Shown here: piece after piece, positions 1 through 9,144 of the stretch
Layout: each line of letters starts with the position of its first letter
Position numbering within the stretch: the stretch's first letter is position 1
Source of the DNA: Candidatus Komeilibacteria bacterium
Lineage (GTDB): Bacteria > Patescibacteriota > Patescibacteriia > UBA1558 > UBA10009
Direction of reading: 5' to 3'
DNA: 32,952 nucleotides
Assembly: GCA_026396575.1 (NCBI GenBank)
Contig: JAPLWM010000003.1
Location: forward strand, 1-32,952
Translations under genes and position numbers: made by a program
Notes under the pieces: generated by a model
Told to the model about the DNA's origin: nothing
Seen by the model: only the letters and a program-made list of their open reading frames with translations
The model's database searches: none

Positions 1-83
1 AGTTGTATTTATCCCTGAATCCAGTACAATTGAAAAAGACGATTAATGAAAAAATTGCCAAATTAAAGGCCACGCTTAAGTAA
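1..83 (+). CDS. 3' end of a DDE/integrase-type IS transposase (partial, ...LYLSLNPVQLKKTINEKIAKLKATLK*)
   Basis: Open frame from nt 3 to TAA at 81-83; C-terminus resembles integrase-core transposase tails; followed directly by IS-end motifs that match those at the other end of the window. Confidence 0.55.
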   Translation, partial: LYLSLNPVQLKKTINEKIAKLKATLK

Positions 84-132
84 GGAATTATATGTCCCAA
101 CGGCTAGGGCTACGGTAAGGTTTTTAAATGTC
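84..132. mobile_element. Right end of an insertion sequence (bipartite terminal repeats)
   Basis: GGAATTATATGTCCCAA (84-100) and GGTAAGGTTTTTAAATGTC (114-132) are reverse complements, with few mismatches, of the motifs at 32816-32872, with nearly the same spacing (13 vs 14 nt). Confidence 0.65.
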
Positions 133-1269
133 TAAATGCGGCTCCGAGGTCCGATTGCTGGTAAAGAGGAATTTCCTGTTCCTGATATGCAAACTGTTGA
201 TAATGCCCAAAATTATTAAAACCGAAAACAGCGAACTGCCGCCGTAGCTGATCAAAGGCAAAGTAATGCCCGTAACCGGGGCAATGCCCAAATTCATGCC
301 CAGATTGACGAAAATTTGGACCAAGAGCAAAATTACGGCGCCCAAGCCGAAATAGTGGCCAAAATGATCGGCCGTTTCCTTGGCGTTGTAATAAACCCTT
401 AAAATCAGGCTTAGGAACAAAATCAGCACCAGCCCGGCACCCACCAGGCCCAGCTCCTCGGCAATCACGGCAAAAATAAAATCGGTCTGCTGTTCGGGCA
501 AAAAATTAAGCTGGCTTTGCGAACCCAGGCCCAAACCCCGGCCGATCAGCCGGCCGGAGCCGATAGCCACGATCGCCTGCTGCACGTTATAGCCGGAACC
601 CAAAGGATCGCTTTGAGGATGGATAAAGGTTAACAACCGGTCCTTTTGATAAGTTTGAAAAACAAACAGCCAAAAAATCGCACCAAAAATCAAGATAACC
701 GCCAGCAAACCGATTAAAAACCTGCGCTTAATCGGCAAGAGCAAAACCATGCCCAGCCAAGTGAAAGCTAAAATCATGGCCGAACCGAAATCGGGCTGCA
801 ATAAAATTAAGCCGATTAAAATACCCGAAAAAACGGCGGAAACCAAAATATCCCGAATTAAATGCGGATGCTTGCTTTTTAAAGTAAAAAATTTGGCCAG
901 CCAAATTATCAAAACGATCTTAACCAGCTCCGCGGGCTGAAAAGTTTGGCCCAAAAACTCCAGCCAGCCGCTGGTGCCCCTGATTCTGACGCCGATCACC
1001 AAGACAATCAGCAATAAAACAATGCTGGAGCCGAATAAAATTTTGTAATAATCGCTCCAAACCTTAAAATTTACGGCGCTGCTGAAGAAAAAAATTACCA
1101 GCCCGGCCAGAACAAAAATCAATTGCCGGTTAAAAAAGGTGTAGTTGGGCTGGGCGACGTTAATCTGCAGGCTGTACAAGGCGACTAAACTAAAAATCAT
1201 CAAAAGCAATGCATTGATGATTAAATACCAATCGTTGTATTTAAAAAAACTGAGCAATTTTTTCCACAT
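124..1269 (-). CDS. rodA: RodA/FtsW/SpoVE family rod-shape protein; start set at MWKKLLSFF (track ORF is over-extended)
   Basis: SEDS-family motifs (GTSGWLEFLGQTFQPAELVKI, QPDFGSAM, LPEQQTDFIFAVIAEELG, GMNLGIAPVTGITLPLISYGGSS). Confidence 0.93.
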   Translation of the reverse strand: MWKKLLSFFKYNDWYLIINALLLMIFSLVALYSLQINVAQPNYTFFNRQLIFVLAGLVIFFFSSAVNFKVWSDYYKILFGSSIVLLLIVLVIGVRIRGTSGWLEFLGQTFQPAELVKIVLIIWLAKFFTLKSKHPHLIRDILVSAVFSGILIGLILLQPDFGSAMILAFTWLGMVLLLPIKRRFLIGLLAVILIFGAIFWLFVFQTYQKDRLLTFIHPQSDPLGSGYNVQQAIVAIGSGRLIGRGLGLGSQSQLNFLPEQQTDFIFAVIAEELGLVGAGLVLILFLSLILRVYYNAKETADHFGHYFGLGAVILLLVQIFVNLGMNLGIAPVTGITLPLISYGGSSLFSVLIILGIINSLHIRNRKFLFTSNRTSEPHLDI

Positions 1270-1281
1270 AAACGGCTTTAC

Positions 1282-1311
1282 CCAGCACCACAAATCAAAG
1301 TGGTGCTGTGG
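1282..1311. other. Intergenic hairpin between the 286-aa gene and rodA
   Basis: CAGCACCAC-AAATCAAA-GTGGTGCTG, 9-bp perfect stem. Confidence 0.6.
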
Positions 1312-1312
1312 T

Positions 1313-2173
1313 TTACTGTTCCGGGTTCTGCGGCAGGCCGGGAGTTGTAAAAAAATTGGCCGGATCGTAAACATCAACCACCGGCACCACCGCCGCGCCG
1401 GTAACCTGCGGCAAGCGCTCAAACCAGCTGATGGTTACATCGCGCTTTTCTTCGCCTAAAAACCGCTCCAAATTAATCTGATTAACTCCGATAATAGCAC
1501 TGCCGCTGAATAAAACCGCCTGCAAATCCACCGACCAAAAATTAGCCAAAGTATTGTTGGTGGCGGTAAAAGCAGCGCTGAAACGGCCGGATTGCTGATC
1601 GCGACGAAAACCGATCTCGCTGAAATTAAACAAAGGATCGCTAAACTTGCCGGATGCTGCCAGGTCGGCCCAAACCACGTCTTTAATTTTTAAAGTGACG
1701 CTCGAAAGCGGCAATAAAGAATCGTTAGCTAAGCTGAACAGATAAATTTTCTGCTTTGGTAAAATAACGGCCGTAGCCGTGGGCGTTAAATAATCGCCGC
1801 TTAAAAATTGATAAGTCAGCTTAAGCACGCCTCGCCGCTCGTTGGGGTTAAACGCTTCGGCCACAAAATCGTACTTGTCATTGCCGGTATAAATAATCTG
1901 AACAGCGGAAAACTCCAAAGGTTGGGGCTTGATTTTGGCCCTAAAATCCGCAAAATCCAAATGGCTGTTAATGATGCCGCTGACAATGGCCTGATCCTGC
2001 GGCGACTGGCTGATAAATACGGTTAAACCGTAAATAACGATCGCCCAAATAGCGGCCGCGGTAAAAATAAGAAAACCCACCAAAAATTTTTTCAGTTGTT
2101 GCTGATGAGTTAACAGCCAATAGCCGGTTTTTAGTTGATCTTCGGAAACATCGTCTATTTTATATTCTTCCAT
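1313..2173 (-). CDS. Hypothetical single-pass membrane protein (286 aa)
   Basis: Full ORF, N-terminal TM segment; -10-like TACAAT 6 nt upstream of ATG. Confidence 0.8.
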   Translation of the reverse strand: MEEYKIDDVSEDQLKTGYWLLTHQQQLKKFLVGFLIFTAAAIWAIVIYGLTVFISQSPQDQAIVSGIINSHLDFADFRAKIKPQPLEFSAVQIIYTGNDKYDFVAEAFNPNERRGVLKLTYQFLSGDYLTPTATAVILPKQKIYLFSLANDSLLPLSSVTLKIKDVVWADLAASGKFSDPLFNFSEIGFRRDQQSGRFSAAFTATNNTLANFWSVDLQAVLFSGSAIIGVNQINLERFLGEEKRDVTISWFERLPQVTGAAVVPVVDVYDPANFFTTPGLPQNPEQ

Positions 2174-2214
2174 GCCATTATTGTATCATAACTGCAAAAA
2201 TTTTAAAAATGTGG

Positions 2215-2240
2215 TATAATATAGCCGTTAATTAATTAAC
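2215..2240 (+). promoter_or_regulatory. -10 box (TATAAT, 2215-2220) followed by 14-bp perfect palindrome GTTAATTAATTAAC (2227-2240)
   Basis: Consensus -10 in a divergent intergenic region; palindrome at the expected start site. Confidence 0.5.
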
Positions 2241-2285
2241 CTCGACCAAAGGCCGATCAGCCTCTGGCTGAAATTACCAAAATAT

Positions 2286-2591
2286 ATGCTGGAAAACTCC
2301 AAGGACCTTTTAAACATCATTATCGCCTTCTGTGTTTTGTGGCTGACCATTTTTGTCTGCTGGGTGATTTACTATTTTGCCATGATTTTAAAACGGGTTT
2401 ACCAGGTTACGGAAACTTTCAACAAAACCATGGAAGCGGTCAGGGAATTTTTTGAAAAAAGCAAAGAAAAAGTCAATAATTTCGGCAATGCCATCGCCGC
2501 TGTCATGGAGGTTGGTAAAAAAGTGGCCGATTATGTGCAGGAAAAAAAGGCCAAAAAAACCGCCCGGCGGAAAAACGCCAAATCCGAATAA
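2286..2591 (+). CDS. Hypothetical small membrane protein with basic coiled C-terminus
   Basis: ORF with N-terminal TM, Lys-rich tail; promoter upstream and palindrome/T-run downstream. Confidence 0.75.
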   Translation: MLENSKDLLNIIIAFCVLWLTIFVCWVIYYFAMILKRVYQVTETFNKTMEAVREFFEKSKEKVNNFGNAIAAVMEVGKKVADYVQEKKAKKTARRKNAKSE

Positions 2592-2615
2592 ATTATTATT
2601 TTATTGCATTGCATT

Positions 2616-2650
2616 GTAGGGGCACAGCATGCTGTGCCCCTACATTTTTT
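2616..2650 (+). terminator. 28-nt perfect palindrome with T-run, terminator-like
   Basis: GTAGGGGCACAGCATGCTGTGCCCCTAC (2616-2643) followed by ATTTTTT. Confidence 0.75.
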
Positions 2651-2681
2651 ATATCGGTTTTTTTGGCCTAAACAGGGCCTG

Positions 2682-2713
2682 CCCTGAACCGTCGCGAAGC
2701 GACTGGTTCAGGG
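2682..2713. repeat. REP-like palindromic element
   Basis: CCCTGAACC-GTCGC-GAA-GCGAC-T-GGTTCAGGG, near-perfect stem loop. Confidence 0.65.
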
Positions 2714-2748
2714 TTGCTAAACCGTTATTTTGCAGGTAAAATACAACC

Positions 2749-5700
2749 ATGTTCGTCCATCTCCACAATCACAGCCATTACTCACTGTTAGACGGTTTAC
2801 CCAAAATTCCGGAATTGGTAAAAAAAGCCAAAAAGTTCGGCATGAGCGCCGTAGCCTTAACCGATCACGGTTCCATGTACGGCGTAATCGAGTTTTACCA
2901 GGAATGCAAAAAAGCCGGCATCAAGCCGATTATCGGCATGGAGGCCTATCTGGCTCCCAAAAGCCGCCACGATAAGCAAGGCCGGCTGGATAACGAACCG
3001 TTCCATTTGGTGCTCTTGGCCAAAAACCAGCAGGGCTATCAAAACCTCTTAAAACTAACCACCTTCGCCCATTTGGAGGGCTTTTATTATAAACCCAGAA
3101 TCGATTGGCAACTGCTGGAACAATACCATGAGGGCTTAATCGGGCTTTCGGCCTGTTTGCAAGGCCAAATTCCCAAAGCCATTACCAACGGCGATCTAAA
3201 TCAGGCGCGCGAGCTGGTGCAAAAATACCAAAATCTTTTCGGCCAGGATAATTTTTATCTGGAAGTCCAATACCATCCCAATATTCCCCAACAACAAATC
3301 ATTAACGAACAGCTGGCCAAATTTTCCGAAGAATTCAACATACCCGTCGTGGCCACCAATGATACTCACTACTTAAATCCCGAAGATGCCGAAGCCCAGG
3401 ATCTGCTGCTCTGCATCCAAACCAAAAAAAAGCAATCCGACACCGACCGCTTAACCATGCTGGGCGAAGATTTTTCTTTTTCCTCGCCCGAAAGAATGCA
3501 AGCCGCTTTTAATTGGCTGCCCCGGGCGCTGGAGAATACCTTAAAAATAGCCGAAGACTGCAATGTAAAAATCGAGCTTAACAAAATACTGCTGCCCCAT
3601 TTTGCCGTGCCCGATGGCGAAACGCCGGAAAGCTATTTAACCAAGCTGTGCGCATTGGGTTTAAGCAAACGCTATGGCCAAAACATTACTGAAGAAATTA
3701 CCGATCGGCTTAATTATGAACTGTCGGTAATCAGCAAAACGGGCTTTGCCTCGTATTTCTTGATTGTCCAGGATTTTGTCAATTGGGCCAAAACCAATAA
3801 CATTGTGGTCGGCCCGGGCCGCGGCAGCGCTGCCGGCAGCATTGTTTCCTATTTAACCAACATTACCAACATTGATCCATTAAAATTCAACCTGCTGTTT
3901 GAGCGCTTTTTAAATCCGGAAAGAATCTCCATGCCCGATATTGATTTGGATTTTGCCGATACTAAGCGGAATGAGGTAATTGATTATGTTACTCAAAAAT
4001 ACGGCAAAAACCAAGTTTCCCAAATTATCACTTTCGGCACCATGGCCGCCCGGGCGGCCGTTAGGGATGTCGGCCGCTCTTTGGGGCTTTCCTATTCCTA
4101 CTGCGACCGCCTGGCCAAGGAAATTCCCATGTTCATGACGCTGGATGAAGCGCTGAAAAAGTCGCCGGAACTGAAAAAAATCTACGAAGAAGATCCCCAG
4201 GCTAAAAACCTGATTGAATTTTCCAAAAAACTGGAAGGCGTGGCCCGGCACGCTTCCACCCATGCCTGCGGCGTTTTAATTACGCCGGACGATTTATCTA
4301 ATCACGTGCCTTTGCAATACGCCTCCTCCGACGACCAAACCGTGGTTTCCCAATATTCGCTTCATCCCATTGAATCCCTGGGCCTGTTAAAAATGGATTT
4401 TTTAGGCTTAAAAAATTTAACCATCATCGAAACCGCTTTGGAAATTATGGAAAAAACCGAAGGCCGGAAAATCAATATTGATCAAATTCCCATTACCGAC
4501 CAAAAAACTTTCAAGCTGCTGCAAAAAGGCCAAACCACCGGCGTCTTTCAATTGGAATCTTCGGGCATGCGCCGCTATTTGATCCAGCTGGAACCCAGCG
4601 ATATTGAAGACATTATCGTGATGATCTCTTTGTATCGCCCAGGCCCGATGGAACTGATTCCCGATTATATTTCCGGCAAAAAAGGCACGCGCACCGTTAC
4701 CTATTTACATCCCAAGCTAAAAGCCATTTTGGAAAAAACCTACGGCATTGCCGTTTACCAGGAACAGATTATGGAAATCGCCCGCGAGTTGGCCGGCTTT
4801 TCCTATGCCGAAGCGGACGTGCTGCGCAAAGCCGTGGGCAAAAAAATCAAATCATTGCTGGAAGAACAGGAAGAAAAAATGATCGGCGGCATGATTAAAA
4901 ACGGCGTTACCAAAAGCGTGGCCAAAAAAATCTGGGAGTACATTCTGCCCTTCGCCCGCTATGGCTTTAACCGCGCCCACGCCGCCTCCTATGCCATGAT
5001 TTCCTATCAAACCGCCTATCTTAAAGCCAATTACCCCACCCAGTTAATGGCCGCCCTCTTAACCGCCGACCAGGAAAATACCGACCGCGTGGCTTTGGAA
5101 ATAGCCGAATGCGAAAAAATGGGCATTGCCGTGCTGCCGCCGGATATTAACGAAAGCTATACCATTTTTACCATGGTGGTAAGCGAGGAGACCAAAAAAG
5201 AACCGCGCATCCGCTTTGGCTTAAGGGCCATTAAAAACGTGGGCGAACATTTAACCAAAGCCATTATCCATGAACGAAAACAAAACGGGCCTTTTAAAAC
5301 CCTGGAAGATTTTCTGCTAAGAATCCAAGACAAGGATTTAAACAAGAAATCATTGGAATCGCTGATTAAAGCCGGAGCGTTGGATAAACTGGGCGACCGT
5401 GCCGCCATGCTATTTAACATTGAAAAACTTTTAAAGTTCGGCAAAAAAACCAACATTGAGGGCAACCAATCCGATTTGTTCGCCGGCTCCGCAATTAACA
5501 ATGTGCCGGTTTTAAAACTGGAAGCCGCTCCGCCCATTTCAAAACAAGTCCGCTTGGCCTGGGAACGAGAGTTATTGGGCATTTACCTTTCCGAACATCC
5601 CTTAGCTGATTTTAGGCATTTATTGCCCGCCGACCGGCATTTAACCAGCCAACTGGGCACCATGGGCAGCGGCTCATGCGTAAAACTGGCCGGCATTATC

Positions 5701-6144
5701 CAAAAATTGCAGCGGGTTATTACCAGAACCGGCAAACCCATGGTTTTTGCCACTTTAACGGATGAAACCGGCAGCGTGGAAGTCTTGGTCTTTCCAACCG
5801 TTTTGGAAAAAAACCAAAACCAGTGGGCCGAAGACCAGATTATTTTAATCAACGGCAAATTAACGGATAAAGACGGCTCGCCCAAAGTTATCTGCGATAA
5901 CATGCGCACTCTAACGGCTATCGCCGAATCCATCAATAAAATAACGGTCACTTTGGCGCAAAATCAAATGGAGACTATTTTAAACCCGCTTAAAAAAATT
6001 CTGGAGCAATCCGCCGGCGCCATTCCGGTTTATGTTAAGCTTGGGAACCGCACCGTAAAAATAACCCAAAAAGTGGAATTTACCGGCGAACTTAAAAACA
6101 GCTTGGAAAAATTGGTCGGGCCGGAAAATATAACTATTGAATAG
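2749..6144 (+). CDS. dnaE: DNA polymerase III subunit alpha
   Basis: N-terminal PHP domain (HLHNHSHYSLLDG), catalytic PDIDLDFAD, GPGRGSAAGS, HAASYA, C-terminal OB fold. Confidence 0.98.
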   Translation: MFVHLHNHSHYSLLDGLPKIPELVKKAKKFGMSAVALTDHGSMYGVIEFYQECKKAGIKPIIGMEAYLAPKSRHDKQGRLDNEPFHLVLLAKNQQGYQNLLKLTTFAHLEGFYYKPRIDWQLLEQYHEGLIGLSACLQGQIPKAITNGDLNQARELVQKYQNLFGQDNFYLEVQYHPNIPQQQIINEQLAKFSEEFNIPVVATNDTHYLNPEDAEAQDLLLCIQTKKKQSDTDRLTMLGEDFSFSSPERMQAAFNWLPRALENTLKIAEDCNVKIELNKILLPHFAVPDGETPESYLTKLCALGLSKRYGQNITEEITDRLNYELSVISKTGFASYFLIVQDFVNWAKTNNIVVGPGRGSAAGSIVSYLTNITNIDPLKFNLLFERFLNPERISMPDIDLDFADTKRNEVIDYVTQKYGKNQVSQIITFGTMAARAAVRDVGRSLGLSYSYCDRLAKEIPMFMTLDEALKKSPELKKIYEEDPQAKNLIEFSKKLEGVARHASTHACGVLITPDDLSNHVPLQYASSDDQTVVSQYSLHPIESLGLLKMDFLGLKNLTIIETALEIMEKTEGRKINIDQIPITDQKTFKLLQKGQTTGVFQLESSGMRRYLIQLEPSDIEDIIVMISLYRPGPMELIPDYISGKKGTRTVTYLHPKLKAILEKTYGIAVYQEQIMEIARELAGFSYAEADVLRKAVGKKIKSLLEEQEEKMIGGMIKNGVTKSVAKKIWEYILPFARYGFNRAHAASYAMISYQTAYLKANYPTQLMAALLTADQENTDRVALEIAECEKMGIAVLPPDINESYTIFTMVVSEETKKEPRIRFGLRAIKNVGEHLTKAIIHERKQNGPFKTLEDFLLRIQDKDLNKKSLESLIKAGALDKLGDRAAMLFNIEKLLKFGKKTNIEGNQSDLFAGSAINNVPVLKLEAAPPISKQVRLAWERELLGIYLSEHPLADFRHLLPADRHLTSQLGTMGSGSCVKLAGIIQKLQRVITRTGKPMVFATLTDETGSVEVLVFPTVLEKNQNQWAEDQIILINGKLTDKDGSPKVICDNMRTLTAIAESINKITVTLAQNQMETILNPLKKILEQSAGAIPVYVKLGNRTVKITQKVEFTGELKNSLEKLVGPENITIE

Positions 6145-6165
6145 ACAGTAATGCTTAAAAAATGC

Positions 6166-6171
6166 TATAAT
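6166..6171 (+). promoter_or_regulatory. Extended -10 (TGCTATAAT) 8 nt from ATG
   Basis: TATAAT at 6166-6171, ATG at 6180. Confidence 0.55.
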
Positions 6172-6179
6172 TCATCCGT

Positions 6180-7334
6180 ATGACGAAAGAAAAAATCAAA
6201 AGGCGGCCGCTCAATTCCATCCAACCGGGCTACCGCTATCTGGTAATTATTTTTACCATCCTGGCGCTTAGTTTAATCGGCGCTATCCTTTATTTTGCCC
6301 TGTCGCAGGCCACCGTTTACCTCGCGCCCAATTGGCGGACGCAAACAGTCGGTTTTGCCATTCAAATTATCGATAAAAATAATCTTAAAGCGGCCGATGA
6401 CTTATCCGAAAAATTAGCCGGAGAAATTATTTCCAGCTCTCTGGAAGATACTAAAACCTACCCGGCCGAACAGTTTGCAGAAACCGCCGATAAAGCCAGC
6501 GGGCAAATAACCATTGCCAATAACTACTCCAAAGCCCAGCCCTTAATTGCCACGACCAGATTTTTATCCCCGGATAACAAATTATACCGCTTAAGCGAAA
6601 CCGTTACCGTGCCGGCTGGCGGCAAAGTAACGGCAACCATAGTGGCCGACCAAGCTGGCGATACTTTTGCCATCGGTCCGACTAAATTTACCATTCCCGG
6701 CCTTTGGGAAGGTTTGCGCGATAAAATTTATGGCGAAAGCACTGAAACTTTTAAACTGCAAACCGTTGCCAAAACCAAACTTACCCAGGAAACGGTTGAT
6801 AAAGCCAAGGCCGATTTAGCCAACATTCTTTTTGATAAAATTAAAGAAAAATTGAACGCCCAGCTGCCAGCCGGACAAAAACTGGCCGATGGCGCCTTAT
6901 TAAAAGAAATTTTAAAATATTCCACCACCGCCAAACTTAATTCCGGCCAAAAAGAATTTTCCATAACTTTAGGCTTGGGCGTTAAGGGAGTGGTTTTTGA
7001 TGAAGCCAAGCTTAAAGAAATCGCTTCCAAAAACCTGCCGGAAATTTATAAAACCGGCGAGGCCTTGATAAAAATCGATCCTAATAGCTTTAATTACCAG
7101 GTAAGCTTGATTGATGAAAATTCCGAAAATCTGCTGGCCCAAATTAAGGGCGAATACGATATGCAAATCGCCAATGTGCAAATTAAGCCGGCTGAACTTA
7201 AAGGGCTATCAAAAAAAGACGCGCTTAAATATCTGCAAAGCTTCGGCGATATTAAGGAAGTTTCCATTGTTATGCCTTTTTGGACCAGCTACCTGCCGGC
7301 CTTGGAAGATAAGATAAATATCCAAATCAAATAA
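6180..7334 (+). CDS. Hypothetical membrane-anchored protein (384 aa)
   Basis: Full ORF, N-terminal TM then large soluble domain. Confidence 0.85.
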   Translation: MTKEKIKRRPLNSIQPGYRYLVIIFTILALSLIGAILYFALSQATVYLAPNWRTQTVGFAIQIIDKNNLKAADDLSEKLAGEIISSSLEDTKTYPAEQFAETADKASGQITIANNYSKAQPLIATTRFLSPDNKLYRLSETVTVPAGGKVTATIVADQAGDTFAIGPTKFTIPGLWEGLRDKIYGESTETFKLQTVAKTKLTQETVDKAKADLANILFDKIKEKLNAQLPAGQKLADGALLKEILKYSTTAKLNSGQKEFSITLGLGVKGVVFDEAKLKEIASKNLPEIYKTGEALIKIDPNSFNYQVSLIDENSENLLAQIKGEYDMQIANVQIKPAELKGLSKKDALKYLQSFGDIKEVSIVMPFWTSYLPALEDKINIQIK

Positions 7335-7338
7335 ACAT

Positions 7339-9144
7339 ATGAATCAAAAAAATATTGGCCTGGCCAGGCATTCGCTGGCCCATTTAATGGCTGCGGCCAT
7401 TCAGAAACTTTGGCCTAATGTCCGCTTTGGCGTGGGTCCGTTCATAGAGAATGGCTTTTACTATGATATTGAAATTCCCGATTACAGCTTAACCGAAGCG
7501 GATTTGGAAAAAATTGAAGAGAAAATGAGGGAATTCATAAAAACCGACATTAAATACATTCGCGAGGAAATTAGCTTGGATGAAGCCATAGAAATGTTTC
7601 AGGATTTGAACCAGCCTTACAAGGTTGAGCTGCTGCGCGATATTAAAACCAAAGGCACTACCAAAATCGATGCTCCGGAATTTAAATTCTTAGCCGAAGA
7701 CCCCGAAGTGATTTCCATTTATTATTCCGGGGATTTCGTAGATTTGTGCCGCGGACCTCATCTGGAAAGCGTTAGAGATATTAATTTGGCTTTTAAGCTT
7801 ACCCATTTGGCCGGAGCTTATTGGCGCGGTGATGAAAAAAACAAAATGCTCACCCGCATTTACGGTTTGGCTTTTGCCACTCAAAAAGAGCTGGATGAGC
7901 ATTTGGCTATGCTGGAAGAAGCCAAAAAAAGAGATCACCGCAAACTGGGCAAAGAACTGGATTTATTCGTCTTTTCCGATCTGGTTGGCCCCGGCATGCC
8001 ATTGTTTACGCCCAAAGGTTATATTATCAGAAAAGAAATCATCAAACTGGATGTTGAATTGCAAGAAAATATCGGCTTTTTGGAAGTGCATACGCCGCAA
8101 ATAAACAAAGCTGAATTATTTAAAATTTCCGGCCACTGGGACAAATACAAAAACGATATGCTGATGGTTAAATCGCATTACAGCGATGAAGAATATTTCT
8201 TAAAGCCGATGAACTGCCCTCAGCATACTCAAATTTACGCCTCCCAAAAAAGAAGCTACCGCGATCTGCCAATCCGCTATGCCGATTTTGCCAATCTTTT
8301 CCGCGATGAAAAACCCGGGGAATTATCCGGCTTAACCCGGCTAAGGTGCTTTGCCCAGGATGACGGGCATAGTTTTTGCCGCGAAGACCAGATTGCCGAA
8401 GAATTTGCGAATATTCTGGAAATTATCAATAAAGCCCTGAAGATTTACGGCCTTGATTATTATGTTAGATTGTCGCTTTGGGACGAGAACCAGAAAGAAA
8501 AATACTTAGGCGATGAAAAAATTTGGACCAAATCCCAAGCTTTATTGGAACAGTTGCTTAAAGACAATAAAATCAACTATCAAACGGCTTTGGGCGAAGC
8601 GGCTTTTTACGGGCCGAAAATGGATATTATAGCCAAAGACGCCATCGGCCGAGAGTGGCAGCTTTCAACCATCCAGCTGGATTTTAACATGCCCGAACGC
8701 TTTAACTTAAAATATACCGATTCCGACGGCCTTGAAAAACACCCGGTCATGGTTCATCGTGCGATTATCGGCTCGCCAGAAAGGTTTTTGGGAATTTTAC
8801 TGGAACACTATGCCGGCGCTTTTCCCTTATGGCTCTCGCCGGTCCAAGTTAAAATTTTATCGGTGGCTTCAACCCACGAAGAGCATTGCCAAAACTTGGT
8901 AAAAAAATTCAAACAGGCCCTCATCCGCGCCGAAGCGGACATAACCAACGAAACTCTGGGCAATAAAATCCGCAAAGCTTCCGGTGAAAAAATTCCTTAC
9001 CTGCTGGTAATCGGCGACAAGGAAATAAATTCGGATAAGCTGGCTGTGCGCGTTAGGGGCCAAGAAAAATTATTGGCTATCGGCGAAGCCGAATTTATGG
9101 ACAAAATGAAAAAATTAATTGCCGAAAGGTCGCCGGAACTTTAA
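7339..9144 (+). CDS. thrS: Threonyl-tRNA synthetase
   Basis: Class II aaRS motifs (MNCPQHTQIY, RCFAQDDGHSFC, HRAIIGSPERFLGILLEHYAGAFPLWLSP). Confidence 0.97.
   Translation: MNQKNIGLARHSLAHLMAAAIQKLWPNVRFGVGPFIENGFYYDIEIPDYSLTEADLEKIEEKMREFIKTDIKYIREEISLDEAIEMFQDLNQPYKVELLRDIKTKGTTKIDAPEFKFLAEDPEVISIYYSGDFVDLCRGPHLESVRDINLAFKLTHLAGAYWRGDEKNKMLTRIYGLAFATQKELDEHLAMLEEAKKRDHRKLGKELDLFVFSDLVGPGMPLFTPKGYIIRKEIIKLDVELQENIGFLEVHTPQINKAELFKISGHWDKYKNDMLMVKSHYSDEEYFLKPMNCPQHTQIYASQKRSYRDLPIRYADFANLFRDEKPGELSGLTRLRCFAQDDGHSFCREDQIAEEFANILEIINKALKIYGLDYYVRLSLWDENQKEKYLGDEKIWTKSQALLEQLLKDNKINYQTALGEAAFYGPKMDIIAKDAIGREWQLSTIQLDFNMPERFNLKYTDSDGLEKHPVMVHRAIIGSPERFLGILLEHYAGAFPLWLSPVQVKILSVASTHEEHCQNLVKKFKQALIRAEADITNETLGNKIRKASGEKIPYLLVIGDKEINSDKLAVRVRGQEKLLAIGEAEFMDKMKKLIAERSPEL

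Noticed and set aside
749-2026. Plus-strand ORFs (63, 104, 72 aa) opposite rodA and the 286-aa gene
   Set aside because: Antisense shadows of genes with clear homology or longer frames; no initiation signals
2857-5951. Minus-strand ORFs opposite dnaE
   Set aside because: dnaE is unambiguous; these are codon-bias shadows
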